Shown: positions 39,016 through 48,453 of the stretch, in pieces
Numbering within the stretch: the stretch's first letter is position 1
How the letters are laid out: the number at the start of each line of letters is the position of its first letter
Source: Polyangia bacterium
Lineage (GTDB): Bacteria; Myxococcota_A; Polyangia; Nannocystales; Nannocystaceae
Assembly: GCA_030424595.1 (NCBI GenBank)
Contig: JAUHWG010000005.1
Span: 248,001-312,000, forward strand
Length of the DNA: 64,000 nt
Direction of reading: 5' to 3'
Notes under the pieces: generated by a model
Database searches by the model: none
The model's input: the letters and a program-made list of their open reading frames with translations, nothing else
What the model was told of the DNA's origin: nothing
Position numbers and translations under genes: made by a program

Positions 39016-40677
39016 TCAGCCCGGATCGATCGGCTCGCAGGAGAACTTGAGGTCGATCTTCGCGTCCTTGTCGCTCTGGACCGCCTCGCAGGCGCTGGGG
39101 CAGAGGTGGACGAGGCCGTCGGCGATGTAGAAGGACTTCGGCCCGCACTGGTCGATGCCCGGGACTTGGTCGTAGGTCTCGGGGTCGCCGACGCCCATCG
39201 GCGAGTACTCGAGGAGGATCGACTCGAGGTCGAGCGTCTTGTTCTCCGGCGGCTCGGGGATCGGGAACTCGCAGGCGATCTTCGCCCCCTTGATCACGCC
39301 CTCGGCGATCGCCTTAAAGATGACGTCGTAGGAGGTCGTGTCGCAGAGCGGGAAGCGCAGCGCGTCGGTCAGGTTGCTCATCGCCTGGTGGCCGGTGCCG
39401 GGGTCTGCCGCGCCCGGGCACTCGCCGGTGATGATCGGGTCCTTGGGGGTGTAGGGCTCGGTCTGCGGGTTGTTGTAGGACATCCCGACGATCGAATAGA
39501 AGAAGTAGTTGCGGGTCTCGGGCGAGTCGCCGAAGTGGAGCGGCGAGAGGGTCTGGAGGTCGGCGTCGAACTTGATGGCCGCGTTGTTCCCGTTGTTGAC
39601 GCTGTTGCCGTCGTTGTAGGGGCCGCAGCTCGAGCCGTCGTCGGAGATCGCGATAAACGTCTTGAGCGAGTCCTCCCGCAGCCACTCGCTCCAGCCGTTC
39701 GGGGCGAAGTTGTATTGGTCGGGGAGGGACCCGTCGTAGCCGTCGATCAGGCGGCACCAGGCGTTATGGGACGAGACCGGGACGCTGTAGTGATAGAACT
39801 TGCCGGGGTTGTTGACCGGCTGCGGCGGCGGGTTGACGCAGCCGCCGATCTCGATCCCGCTGAGCGGCGCCTCGACGCAGATGCTCTCCGGGCCGTTGTA
39901 CTTGCCGTGCTCGCTGACCAAGATGACGCGGTAGTCGAGCCCGCTGTCCTCGATGATCGAGGCGAAGTTGATGTTGATGTTGTCCTGAACCCCCTTGATC
40001 TCGCCGCCCATGCTGCCGGAGTTGTCGATGACGATGATGATGTCGACCGGGCTCACCTCGAGCATCGCCTCGTACTCCTGGACGCCGCAGGAGGAGGGGT
40101 TGATCGTGCACATCGCCGAGCAGGCGCCGTCCGGCCCGTTCTCATCGCCGGTGTCGCACTCTTCGAAGGGGCTCTCGATCCCGTCGCCGCAGACGTTCTC
40201 GGTGCAGTCGGGGTTGCAGGCCTCGCCGACCCCGTTGGCGTCGCCGTCGTCGCACTGCTCGCCGTCGTCGACCACGCCGTCGCCGCAGTTCGGCGGGATG
40301 ACGTTCGTCGTGCTGTCGCTCTCGCTGCCCTCAGTGGGATCGGTGGTGGTCGGCCCGGTCGTTGAGGAGCTGGCGGAGGCCGAGCCGTCTGTAGCGGAGG
40401 TCTCCGTGCTCCCGGAGCCCTCGGTCGCTGAGTTGCTGCCGCTCATCTCGGTGTCGCTGCCGGCCTCGCTCGCCGACGCGGTCGCGCTCTCCGTGCCGGA
40501 CTCGGTGGCGGTGGCGGTGGCGGTGACCGTGACGGACGTCGAGCTCGCGCTCGCAGCGGAGTCCCCATCATCCCCGTTGCAGGCGCTGAGGAGCGCGAGT
40601 GATGTCAGGAGCCGCAGCGCTGGGGAGAGGCTTCGCGAAGAGGTACTTGAGGGCAGATAAGGCAGCTTTGTGGACAT
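39016..40677 (-). CDS. vWA-domain lipoprotein with Cys-rich repeats
   Basis: 553 residues from ATG 40677, which gives a signal peptide with lipobox LLSAC; the frame is open further upstream without coding character. A Ser/Thr/Ala/Glu linker (about 30-135) leads to two Cys-rich DUF4215-like repeats (CGDGVVDDGEQCDDGD and CGDGIESPFEECDTGD), then a von Willebrand A domain (from about 210) with MIDAS motif DNSGSMGG. The rest has conserved Cys pairs (CVEAPL, GGCVNPP, SSCGPY, FPLCDTT, ISC-like SACEAVQ) consistent with a surface metal-dependent adhesion protein. Such architectures are common in myxobacteria. Ligand unknown. It ends convergent with the Lgt gene. Confidence 0.85.
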   Translation of the reverse strand: MSTKLPYLPSSTSSRSLSPALRLLTSLALLSACNGDDGDSAASASSTSVTVTATATATESGTESATASASEAGSDTEMSGSNSATEGSGSTETSATDGSASASSSTTGPTTTDPTEGSESDSTTNVIPPNCGDGVVDDGEQCDDGDANGVGEACNPDCTENVCGDGIESPFEECDTGDENGPDGACSAMCTINPSSCGVQEYEAMLEVSPVDIIIVIDNSGSMGGEIKGVQDNININFASIIEDSGLDYRVILVSEHGKYNGPESICVEAPLSGIEIGGCVNPPPQPVNNPGKFYHYSVPVSSHNAWCRLIDGYDGSLPDQYNFAPNGWSEWLREDSLKTFIAISDDGSSCGPYNDGNSVNNGNNAAIKFDADLQTLSPLHFGDSPETRNYFFYSIVGMSYNNPQTEPYTPKDPIITGECPGAADPGTGHQAMSNLTDALRFPLCDTTSYDVIFKAIAEGVIKGAKIACEFPIPEPPENKTLDLESILLEYSPMGVGDPETYDQVPGIDQCGPKSFYIADGLVHLCPSACEAVQSDKDAKIDLKFSCEPIDPG

Positions 40678-41108
40678 CGCGAAGGCTACGCTATCACCCC
40701 ACCAGTGTCCGATTTCGTCGAATATCCCCCGGCCCGCGGGACGGATCTGGGGCGCGATCGCGGGCCTTCTCGCGCCCGCCAAGGAGCGAGCCTCGTCTTC
40801 GCGCAGAGGTCTCGCAAAGTAGCCCCCCTCGCGCCGAGGTGATGACCGACGGTGCGACTCGAACATGTCCCTTGGGCATGGTTCCTTGAGCGCCCCTGGG
40901 GTCGAGGTGCGAGGTGACGGGAGGGGCCCTGGGACTATATTGCCGGTTTTGTGTGGGCTATTGTGACCTGAAAAATTCGTCGCCTCAACCGGCATTCGAG
41001 GGGAGATGTGGCTATCCTTCGCGAGCCGAGCCGGATAAACAACGGCTCTCTGCGAGTTTTTGATCAGGCTGCGCACACGGACGGCGACCGAGCGAGGCGA
41101 AGAGAGAC
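40678..41108. other. Divergent intergenic region, no gene seen
   Basis: 431 bases between the vWA lipoprotein start and the SulP start. It is locally less G+C-rich around 40935-41000 (GACTATATTGCCGG, GACCTGAAAAATTCG), so promoters for both genes probably lie here, but no clear -35/-10 pair could be fixed. Open frames across it lack coding character. Confidence 0.5.
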
Positions 41109-42986
41109 GTGGAGACGAGGAGGTTGCCGATCGCGCCCCAGCCGAGGGTGACGCCGCCCGAGTTCCCGGAGCTCCGCGCGGAGAGCGAGGATGCCCCGTC
41201 GGGGATCGGCCGTTGGATCCCCGCGTTGGCGTCGCTGCGCGGGTATGGCCTCGCCTCGCTAGGCGCAGACCTGTTCGCTGGCGTCACGGTCGCCGCGGTC
41301 GCCCTGCCGCAGGCGATGGCCTACGCGACGGTGATCGGTCTGCCGCCCCAGTACGGCCTCTACACCGCGATCGTGGTCACGGCCGTGGGCGCCCTCTTCG
41401 ACTCGTCGAGGCAGCTGATCAACGGCCCGACCAACGCGATCTCGATCGCCGTGCTCTCGGCGCTCTTGGTGGTCCCCGAGGCCGAGCGGCTGAGCGGCGC
41501 GATCCTCCTCGCGCTGATGGTCGGCCTCATCCAGACCGGCATCACCCTCCTGCGGTTGGGCGACCTGACCCGCTTCATCTCCCACGCGGTGATCGTCGGC
41601 TTCACGGCTGGCGCCGCGGGGCTGCTGATCATCGAGCAGCTGCCGCTGGTCCTGGGGCTGGTGCCGGTCGGCGGCGGAGGGCACGTGCTCGCCCGCTTCG
41701 CCCAGACGCTCCTCGCGGGGGCGCCGGCGAACGCTTGGCCCTTGGCGCTCGGGCTCGGGACGATCGCCGTGGTCCTCGTGATCCGGGCGATCAATTACTA
41801 CGGGCTCGCCCGCCGGGGGTTCGTCCGCCTGCCGGAGCTCCTCCTGGCGATGGGCGCGGCCTCGGCCTGCGTCGCGATCTTCGACCTCGAGGCGGCCGGG
41901 GTCGCGGTGGTCGGCTCGATCCCGGCGGAGCTGCCGAGCTTCGGCGTCCCCGAGGTCGCCTGGCAGAGGGTCCGCGAGCTCGCCGGTGACGCGATGGCGA
42001 TCGCCCTCCTCGGGCTCCTCGAGGCGGTGGCGATGGCCAAGGCGATCGCGAGCAAGACCGGCCAACGCCTCGACATGAACCAGCAGTGCCTGAGCGAGGG
42101 CCTCGCCAACCTCGCCGGCTCCTTCTTCCACTGCTTCCCCGGCTCCGGTTCGCTCACGCGGTCGATGGTCAACCGCGAGGCGGGGGCCGTGACCCAGTGG
42201 TCGGGGGTGATCGCCGCGGCCTGCGTCGCGGTGACCGTGCTCCTCTTCGCGCCCTACGCCGCCTACATCCCCCGCGCCTCCCTCGCGGCGATCCTCGTCC
42301 TCATCGCCCTGCGGATGATCGATCGCCGCGAGCTCCGCTACTACCTGAGGACGACCCGCTTCGACGCGGGGGTCGTCGCCGTGACGGCCTTCTCGGCGAT
42401 CGCGATCTCGATCGAGTTTTGCATCCTCATCGGCATCTTCCTCTCCTTTGTTCTCTACGTGCCGCGGGCGGCCCGGGTCTCCCTGACGGAGCTCGTCCTC
42501 ACCGACGCGCGGACCATCCGCCCGCGCGACGAGGGGGACGCCCTGTGCACCAAGATGCTCCTCTTCAACATCGAAGGAGAGCTCTTCTTCGGCGCGGCGC
42601 CGGAGCTCGAGGCGCTGCTCTTGGGGATCGAGGCCCGGGTCGACGAGAGCGGCGTCCGGGCGCTGATCCTCCGCTGCCGTGAGATCCGCAACCCCGACGC
42701 GAGCTGCATCCGCCTCCTCGACGACTTCATCGCCCGGGTCGCGGCCCGCGGCGTGCATCTCCTGCTCTGCGGGGTGCGCCCGGACCTCTACCAGACCCTG
42801 GTCCGCACCGGCTCCGCGGCGCGCCTCGGCGAGGAGTCGCTGCTCCGCGAGCGGCCGAAGGCCTGGACCGGGATCCACGACGCGGTCGCCAGGGCGCAGG
42901 CGCGGCTCAGCGGCGAGCTCTGCGACGCATGTCCTCTGCGCCATGGCGAGTCGGCGGAGCGGGAGAGCTGGTACTACATGATCTGA
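41109..42986 (+). CDS. SulP-family anion transporter with STAS domain
   Basis: Inner-membrane transporter for sulfate, bicarbonate or another anion, 625 residues. The SulP transport domain (about 45-460) has the SLC26/SulP signature region ADLFAGVTVAAVALPQAMAYA, NGPTNAIS and NRE-type MVNREAGAVTQWSG. It is followed by a C-terminal STAS domain (about 485-600) with LLFNIEGELFFGAAPELEALL. A trailing segment holds two Cys (CDACPLRHG), possibly a metal site. Starts at GTG 41109. No sulfate-assimilation genes are adjacent, so the substrate cannot be set from context. Confidence 0.92.
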   Translation: METRRLPIAPQPRVTPPEFPELRAESEDAPSGIGRWIPALASLRGYGLASLGADLFAGVTVAAVALPQAMAYATVIGLPPQYGLYTAIVVTAVGALFDSSRQLINGPTNAISIAVLSALLVVPEAERLSGAILLALMVGLIQTGITLLRLGDLTRFISHAVIVGFTAGAAGLLIIEQLPLVLGLVPVGGGGHVLARFAQTLLAGAPANAWPLALGLGTIAVVLVIRAINYYGLARRGFVRLPELLLAMGAASACVAIFDLEAAGVAVVGSIPAELPSFGVPEVAWQRVRELAGDAMAIALLGLLEAVAMAKAIASKTGQRLDMNQQCLSEGLANLAGSFFHCFPGSGSLTRSMVNREAGAVTQWSGVIAAACVAVTVLLFAPYAAYIPRASLAAILVLIALRMIDRRELRYYLRTTRFDAGVVAVTAFSAIAISIEFCILIGIFLSFVLYVPRAARVSLTELVLTDARTIRPRDEGDALCTKMLLFNIEGELFFGAAPELEALLLGIEARVDESGVRALILRCREIRNPDASCIRLLDDFIARVAARGVHLLLCGVRPDLYQTLVRTGSAARLGEESLLRERPKAWTGIHDAVARAQARLSGELCDACPLRHGESAERESWYYMI

Positions 42987-43141
42987 GCGCCTCGGCGCCT
43001 CGGCGCTTCGGGCCTCGGCCCTCCCTGTCAGGGGCCTGCGCTCTGCGTCGCGCGGCCTGTGGCGCGGCAGACCGGACCCGTCTGGCGGCGGGCGGCGACA
43101 ACGGTCTTTCCGCCCCTCGGCGGATGGATTAGAGTCCCCGC

Positions 43142-43603
43142 GTGTCTCGATCCGACGCCGCGCAGGGGGCTGTCATCGCCCGGCTCCGGAAGGGTCTCTG
43201 GCTAGGTCTCTGGCTGGGTCTCTGGCTAGATCTCTGGCTCACCAGCGGCTGCCTGACCAACCTCAACCAGGCGAAGTACTTCGACAAGCTCGAGGACGCC
43301 GCGCCTGAGCTCGCGGCCCGGGTCCGCGCCCATCGTCCGGCGATCGAGGCCTCCCTGCGCGAGGCGATCACCGAGACGAGCGAGAGGATGAGCGACGCCG
43401 AGGTCGAGTCGATCGGCCTCTGGGGCGAGCGTTGGGAGCCCCCCGTCAAGGTCACCAACGGCGAGGAGCTCTACATGAAGGGTCGTGTGTTCTACGTCGA
43501 CAGGCCGGCGGCGCCCTTCTACATCGCCTTTCGCGTCGCCGAGGACGGCCGGGTCGATGTCCGCGAGGGGCGGGTCTTCGGCCACTACAGAGGGCTGCGG
43601 TGA
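43142..43603 (+). CDS. Small lipoprotein with repeat-built signal peptide
   Basis: 153 residues from GTG 43142. The hydrophobic core of the signal is GLWLGLWLGLWLDLWL, encoded by four 12-base tandem units, and ends in a lipobox-like LTSGC. The mature domain (about 37-153) contains helical ARVRAHRPAIEASLREAI and a C-terminal beta region (GRVFYVDRPAAPFYIAFRV) with no family I recognise. The stop codon overlaps the GTG start of the next gene (GTGA), so the lipoprotein and the membrane protein are translated together and probably work together at the inner membrane. Function unknown. Confidence 0.72.
   Translation: MSRSDAAQGAVIARLRKGLWLGLWLGLWLDLWLTSGCLTNLNQAKYFDKLEDAAPELAARVRAHRPAIEASLREAITETSERMSDAEVESIGLWGERWEPPVKVTNGEELYMKGRVFYVDRPAAPFYIAFRVAEDGRVDVREGRVFGHYRGLR
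43193..43240 (+). repeat. 12-base tandem repeat in a signal peptide
   Basis: Four units GGTCTCTGGCTA, GGTCTCTGGCTG, GGTCTCTGGCTA and GATCTCTGGCTC, in frame, encoding Gly/Asp-Leu-Trp-Leu. Confidence 0.95.
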
Positions 43604-44241
43604 GGGACGGCCTCGGCTGGCTGGGCGGGCTCCTCCGGACCCTCGCGGTGTGGGCGGGCTTCTCCCTGTGGTTGATCGTGGGTTACGGGCTGCGGCTCTA
43701 CTTCGGGAGCCTGGCATACCTCGGCAAGGTCCTGGGGGCGGAGGCGTCAGAGCTGGCCGCGCAGCAGCTGATGACGCAGACCTCGAGGGGGTTTGGGCTC
43801 GGCGTGCTCGGCCTGGCGACGGATCTTCGGGCGCTCGCGATCGGCCTGGCCTTCGTCCTCTCGGGGGCCTTCGTCCTGCTCCTGCTCTGGCCGATCGAGG
43901 GGGTCGTCCGCCTCGTCGAGTCGCGTCGGGCCAGCTCGGAGCCGGTGCTCCTCGGGCGGATCGTGCCGAGCGTGCTCGCGGCGATCGGGGCGACGGCGGC
44001 GATCCTCCTCAGCGTTCATCCGCTGCTCAACCTCCGGGCTGTCCCGGAGGGCCCGCGGATGCTCCTCAACTACGCCTGCGAGGCCGCCGGCTACCCCTGG
44101 GTCAACGGCATCGCCTACGCCGGCGCGATCGCGACGGCGCTGGTCTTTAGCGGCCTCCAGCTCCGTCGTCGACGAGCTGTGTGGAGGTCGCGCAGCGCGG
44201 ACGCGGCAGCACCCGCGGGGTCCGCCGCCGACCAGGCCTGA
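43600..44241 (+). CDS. Hypothetical inner-membrane protein
   Basis: 213 residues from GTG 43600, overlapping the preceding stop by four bases. About four membrane helices: residues 8-30 (LLRTLAVWAGFSLWLIVGYG), 70-95 (ALAIGLAFVLSGAFVLLLLW), 120-140 (VLAAIGATAAILLSV) and 170-190 (IAYAGAIATALVFSGL). The tail is Arg- then Ala-rich. No known motif. Coupled to the small lipoprotein gene upstream. Convergent with the BASS transporter gene. Confidence 0.68.
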   Translation: MRDGLGWLGGLLRTLAVWAGFSLWLIVGYGLRLYFGSLAYLGKVLGAEASELAAQQLMTQTSRGFGLGVLGLATDLRALAIGLAFVLSGAFVLLLLWPIEGVVRLVESRRASSEPVLLGRIVPSVLAAIGATAAILLSVHPLLNLRAVPEGPRMLLNYACEAAGYPWVNGIAYAGAIATALVFSGLQLRRRRAVWRSRSADAAAPAGSAADQA

Positions 44242-44314
44242 TCGGCCCGTCGCCAACGTCGCGAGGCGTCCGCGGCCCTCGCTCGCGGGGTCTCCGAAGC
44301 GACGAGCGGAGACT

Positions 44315-45193
44315 CTACGCGTCGATCGCCCGGCGGCGGAGCACGAGCGTGATGAGGCTCGCGGTCGCGATCACAAAGAGGGCGTAGAGCAGCGGGATCC
44401 ACATCATCTCGCCGTGTCTCTCCGCCGGGAAGGTGGCGATGATGATCCCCAGCGCGAGCGGGCTGTTCTGGATCCCGGTCTCAAAGGCGACCGCCCGCCG
44501 GCTCGGCTCGGGGAGGCGGAAGAGGGCGGCGCTGAGGTAGCCGAGGAGGATGCCGACGAGCCCGAGGCCGATCCCCGCGACGTAGATCGAAGCGCTCGAC
44601 TCGAGCAGGAGGTGGCCGTTGCTGATGAGGCCGCTGACGATCAGCAGGAGGAGAACGCCGACCCCCGAGAGGCCGCCGATCCGCTCGATCTTCCGCGCCG
44701 CCGCGGGGCTCCGGGCGCGGACCAGCATGCCGATCGCCATCGGCACGAGCATCACCGCGAGGGTCAGGACGATCGAGCGGGTGGGGACCGCGAAGTCAGC
44801 GTCGGTGAAGGAGCTGCTGTAGAGGCTGAGGGTCAGGGGCATCATCACCAGGGCGGTGACCGAGGAGATGGCGGTCATCGACACGCTGAGGGCGACGTCC
44901 GCCCCGGCGTAGTAGGTGAAGAGGTTGGAGGTGGTCCCGCCTGGGGTGCAGCCGACGACGATCAGCGAGAGGGCCATGGCGTCGGGGAGGTCGAGGGCGA
45001 CGGCGAGCCCGAAGGCGACGAGCGGCATCCAGCCGAACTGCGAGGCGAGGCCGATCAGCGGACCCTTCGGGCTGCGGAGGATCTCGCGGAAGTTGGCGAC
45101 GGTCAGGGTCGAGCCGAGCCCCATCATCAAGACGATCAGGAGGACGCCGAGGAGCGCTTGCTGGGGTCCGGAGAGCACGGGGAACAGTCGCAC
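44315..45193 (-). CDS. Bile acid:sodium symporter (BASS) family transporter
   Basis: Na+-coupled transporter, 292 residues with about nine or ten membrane helices. Family motifs: MMGLGSTLTVANFREILRSP at the N-terminus and the crossover motif GCTPGGTTSNLFTYYAGADV, which in BASS structures forms part of the substrate and sodium site. Natural substrates in bacteria include pantoate, pyruvate and other organic acids; none can be assigned here. Starts with GTG 45193 and is divergent from a surface lipoprotein gene, with 185 bases between. Confidence 0.9.
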   Translation of the reverse strand: MRLFPVLSGPQQALLGVLLIVLMMGLGSTLTVANFREILRSPKGPLIGLASQFGWMPLVAFGLAVALDLPDAMALSLIVVGCTPGGTTSNLFTYYAGADVALSVSMTAISSVTALVMMPLTLSLYSSSFTDADFAVPTRSIVLTLAVMLVPMAIGMLVRARSPAAARKIERIGGLSGVGVLLLLIVSGLISNGHLLLESSASIYVAGIGLGLVGILLGYLSAALFRLPEPSRRAVAFETGIQNSPLALGIIIATFPAERHGEMMWIPLLYALFVIATASLITLVLRRRAIDA

Positions 45194-45378
45194 AGAGGCG
45201 GGCGTTGGACGAGGACGGCGGGCCGTCGGGGGCCGGGAAGACGCGTTTTCGAGCCTTCCGTGGGGCGTGGGGCCTCACAATGTCGACGCCGCGCCGGGCG
45301 ACTTCCGGCGACGCGCCAATCGGATCCGACCTCGCGCCAGAGCCCCTGCGGCGGCGGGAGACTGCGTATGGATCGGCC

Positions 45379-46599
45379 ATGAAGCGCGTTTCACCGTGGT
45401 CTCGAGCTCGATCCTTCTCGTCCGCAGGCGCCCCCGCGATCGCCGTCTGCGCGCTCGGCCTGGCCTGCGTCAACGTCTCTGTCGGAGATACGGCGACGGC
45501 CGGCGAGAGCGGGGGCCAAGGCACGGAGAGCGCCTCGGCGACCGCCTCGGTGAGCGCCTCGGCGAGCGCCTCGGCGAGCTCGATGACGGCGACGGAGACG
45601 AGCGCCTCGGCGACCGCGACGACGGGTGAGAGCGCGACGGTGACCGACACGGACGCGGGGACGGCGACGAGCACGGACACCGCGACGACGGAGACCGACG
45701 GCGCGACGGAGACCTCGACCTCCGGCGGCGAGGCGAAGATCGTCGGTCTCAGCCCGGACAAGCTGCTGACCGACGATGGTCCGGGTCAGCGGGTCGAGGC
45801 GTTGGCGGTGAGCCCGGACGGGACCAAGCTCGTCGCGGCGCTCGGCGGTCGCCGGGTCGTTCTCTTCACCCTCGCCGACGGCTCGTCATCGGTGGTCCAC
45901 ACGATCGGCAACGGTGATCTCTTCGAGGCGGGCGCCGCCGTGTGGGGGCCCCATGGGTTCGCGGTCGGCACGTACAGCGCCTGTCTGCTCTTCGGCGAGG
46001 GCGGGAGCCTCGAGCATGAGCTCGCCGATCGCTGCTCCTATCTCGCCCTCACCGACGACGGGGAGACCCTCGTCAGGACGACGCCGACCTCCGTCGTCGC
46101 GGTCGACGCGGCGACCGGCGAGAGCGGCAAGGTGGCCTCTCTCAGCAGCAGCGCGGGGCTCGGCCTCGGCGGGTCGACCGTCTACGTGCTCGACCTCACC
46201 GACGCCGACTATGTGCTCCGATCGTTGACCTTGCCCGAGCTCAGCGCCGGGCAGACCTACCCGCAGGATGTCCGCCAGCTCTTCGGCGGAGCGCTGCGCG
46301 GCACCCTCTTTTACTCGGAGGCGAAGGTCTGGACCGACTTTGCCGGGACGCCTGTGTCGCTGGAGACCGGCGGCCTCGAGGATCAGAAGCGGCTGATCTT
46401 CAGCGACGACGGACGCTGGACCGCGTCGCTGGGCTTCTCCGGCGGCGTCCACATCTTCGACTCGGAGAGCGGGGCCCACGTCGCCGAGGGGATCGTCGTG
46501 GCGACCGCGTCGAACGGCCTGGCCTTCGACGCGGGCGCCGAGCGGCTCTTCGCGGGGAGCGAGGAGGGGGTCCAGGTCTTCACGATCCTGAAGGAGTAG
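45379..46599 (+). CDS. Beta-propeller-like surface lipoprotein
   Basis: 406 residues from ATG 45379, giving a signal peptide with lipobox LGLAC. A Ser/Thr/Ala/Glu linker (about 30-115) is followed by a domain of short repeated beta units (VEALAVSPDGTKLVAALGG, LALTDDGETLVRT, IFSDDGRWTASLGFSGG, GLAFDAGAERLFAGS) that look like WD40/YVTN-type propeller blades. Probably a surface-exposed binding protein. Its last 20 bases overlap the end of the convergent AraC-type gene. No partner evident. The linker style matches the lipoproteins at 8848, 39016 and 56478. Confidence 0.78.
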   Translation: MKRVSPWSRARSFSSAGAPAIAVCALGLACVNVSVGDTATAGESGGQGTESASATASVSASASASASSMTATETSASATATTGESATVTDTDAGTATSTDTATTETDGATETSTSGGEAKIVGLSPDKLLTDDGPGQRVEALAVSPDGTKLVAALGGRRVVLFTLADGSSSVVHTIGNGDLFEAGAAVWGPHGFAVGTYSACLLFGEGGSLEHELADRCSYLALTDDGETLVRTTPTSVVAVDAATGESGKVASLSSSAGLGLGGSTVYVLDLTDADYVLRSLTLPELSAGQTYPQDVRQLFGGALRGTLFYSEAKVWTDFAGTPVSLETGGLEDQKRLIFSDDGRWTASLGFSGGVHIFDSESGAHVAEGIVVATASNGLAFDAGAERLFAGSEEGVQVFTILKE

Positions 46600-47455
46600 G
46601 CGGCGATCCGGAGCCCTCGGCGGAGGCGATCTCGCGTCGCTGCGCGGCTCGCCAGGACGCCGGGGCGAGGCCCGTCTCGCGGGCGAAGAGCTCGCTGAAG
46701 CGCTGCGGCGCGGCGAAGCCGAGCTCGAGGGCGATCCGCTTGATATCCGCGTCGGTGTCCCGAAGCTCGAGCTTGGCCGCCTCGACCAGGGTCTGGGCGC
46801 GCTCGCTGGCGAAGGTGGTGCCCGCCGCTCGGAGTCGGCGCTGCAGGGTCCGCGGGCTCATCCCGAGGGGGCGGGCGGCGTCGGCGAGGGTGAGGCCCGC
46901 GCCGTCTCGGCGGAGGAGATCGGCGAGCGCGGCGAGGAGGGGACCGCCGGGGTGGGAGCGCCGGAGGAGACCCTCACGGATCTCGGCGACCCAGGGGGAG
47001 AGGGAGCCCAGCCCCAGCCACTCGAGGGCTCGCCGCTCGGAGGTGAAGACCCGACCGGCGAAGGGCAGGGGGACGACCCGGTGAAAGCCCTCCGCGAGGA
47101 GGGCGACGACCCCCTCCGGGCGGACCACCGCCTCTTTGGCGATGCCGCCGAGGTACGCCGGTCGCGACGCGTAGTACCGCATCAGCTCGGCGAGGGCCTG
47201 CGGGGCGACGGCGACGACGTCGCGGAGGAGCACGAGGTGCAGGCGCTCGCGGGGTCCGTGACGCTCGCAGGCCTTGAGGGTGGTCAGCAGCTCGCGAAGA
47301 TCGTGGAGCTCGAGGTGACCCCAGGCGACGAGGAGGAAGAGCTGAGCGTCGGGGCTGGCGCAGCGGAAGCGTCGCCCCTCGAGCTGGTAGGTCTGCGGGC
47401 TCGAGAAGTAGGCATCGGCGTCCGTCGTCCGCTTCGTCTCGTTCGTGGCGGTCAT
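46580..47455 (-). CDS. AraC-family transcriptional regulator
   Basis: 291 residues. The C-terminal 100 residues contain the paired helix-turn-helix of AraC/XylS proteins: LTLADAARPLGMSPRTLQRRL (first) and DIKRIALELGFAAPQRFSELF (second), followed by FARETGLAPASWR. The N-terminal part (about 1-180) has a mixed alpha/beta sensor region (LHLVLLRDVVAVAPQALAEL) unlike the cupin of AraC itself. Target and effector unknown. The gene end overlaps the lipoprotein gene end by 20 bases (convergent). Divergent from the deoxynucleoside kinase gene, 215 bases apart. Confidence 0.87.
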   Translation of the reverse strand: MTATNETKRTTDADAYFSSPQTYQLEGRRFRCASPDAQLFLLVAWGHLELHDLRELLTTLKACERHGPRERLHLVLLRDVVAVAPQALAELMRYYASRPAYLGGIAKEAVVRPEGVVALLAEGFHRVVPLPFAGRVFTSERRALEWLGLGSLSPWVAEIREGLLRRSHPGGPLLAALADLLRRDGAGLTLADAARPLGMSPRTLQRRLRAAGTTFASERAQTLVEAAKLELRDTDADIKRIALELGFAAPQRFSELFARETGLAPASWRAAQRREIASAEGSGSPPTPSGS

Positions 47456-47670
47456 GAGCCGGCGCCAACACTAGCGCAGGGGTCGGCCGCCCGGCGCCAG
47501 TCTGGGAGGCGCATGGGCGGGCTTGTACGCGCTCCTGTGGCGTTCTTGCGAGGCTCCTGGCGGATCCTCGCGGGTACCGGCGCGCGCGCGGGAACGCGCT
47601 CCCCCGCGCCTGTCGATCGCGGGGGGATCGCGCGCTCGACAACAGCCGGTGGTTCGCGGTACCGGCATGT

Positions 47671-48297
47671 GTGGCCGCGTCTGGCTCCCGTAGGTTCATC
47701 GCCGTCGCTGGCAACATCGGCGTGGGCAAGTCGACGCTGGTCCAATTCCTCGCCCGCGACTACAACCTCACGCCGCGCTACGAGCCGAACGAGGGGAACC
47801 CCTACCTCAAGGACTTCTACGGCGACATGCGCCGCTGGTCCTTCCACTCGCAGGTCTACTTCCTGGCGAAGAAGTTCAGGATCCACCAGGAGCTGAGCGA
47901 GGCCGAGGAGCGGGTGATCCAGGACCGGACGATCTACGAGGACGCGGAGATCTTCGCCGAGAACCTCTACCGCCGCCGGCAGATGTCGAAGCGCGACTAC
48001 CAGACCTACCGCGATCTCTACGAGTCGATCGTCCGCCAGCTCCGGCCGCCGGACCTGATGATCTACCTGACCTGCTCGATGCGGACGGTGCGAAAGCGGA
48101 TCAAGATGCGCGGGCGGCCCGAGGAGCAGGCGATCCCGATAGGCTACCTCCGCCGCCTCCAGCAGCTCTACGACGGATGGTTTGAGCGCTACGATCGCAG
48201 CGAGACGGTCGTCATCGAGACCGACAAGCTCGACTACATCCAGGACCTGGTCCACCGGATCGACCTCCGTCGGCGGGTCGAGAAGGTCCTGCGCTAG
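47671..48297 (+). CDS. Deoxynucleoside kinase
   Basis: Phosphorylates deoxyribonucleosides for salvage. 208 residues of the dNK/dGK-dAK family. P-loop AGNIGVGKST at about 13-22, the EPNEGNPYLKDFY substrate motif, the ERVIQDRTIYED (E/DR-type) motif at about 88-99 and the lid KRIKMRGRPEE. Start GTG 47671 is the only start in frame close to the conserved strand. It shares the deoxynucleoside theme with deoC at the left edge but is far from it. No promoter could be fixed in the upstream 215 bases, where GGTACCGGC appears twice. Confidence 0.92.
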   Translation: MAASGSRRFIAVAGNIGVGKSTLVQFLARDYNLTPRYEPNEGNPYLKDFYGDMRRWSFHSQVYFLAKKFRIHQELSEAEERVIQDRTIYEDAEIFAENLYRRRQMSKRDYQTYRDLYESIVRQLRPPDLMIYLTCSMRTVRKRIKMRGRPEEQAIPIGYLRRLQQLYDGWFERYDRSETVVIETDKLDYIQDLVHRIDLRRRVEKVLR

Positions 48298-48453
48298 AGC
48301 CCACGGCGGTCCCGCGCGTTCACCCGTCCTCGTCGGCGCCTTCGATTTCACCACACCGCACGCGGGCTTGCGCGTGTGTGGGAGACGTCCTCAGAAGGGG
48401 ACAACTCCGGCGTTTGTCGACAATCAAGGACCCTTCCGCAATGATCGGCCCGC

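Noticed and set aside
38275-40365. Plus-strand 696-residue open frame
   Set aside because: Overlaps the Lgt-family gene in another frame and the vWA lipoprotein gene in antisense; both have clear motifs.
40850-40925. tRNA-like stretch (GGTGCGACTCGAACATG)
   Set aside because: Recalls a reversed T-arm, but no acceptor stem, anticodon arm or cloverleaf could be paired around it.
43793-45382. Plus-strand 529-residue open frame
   Set aside because: Overlaps the membrane protein gene in another frame and is antisense to the BASS transporter; no domain pattern.
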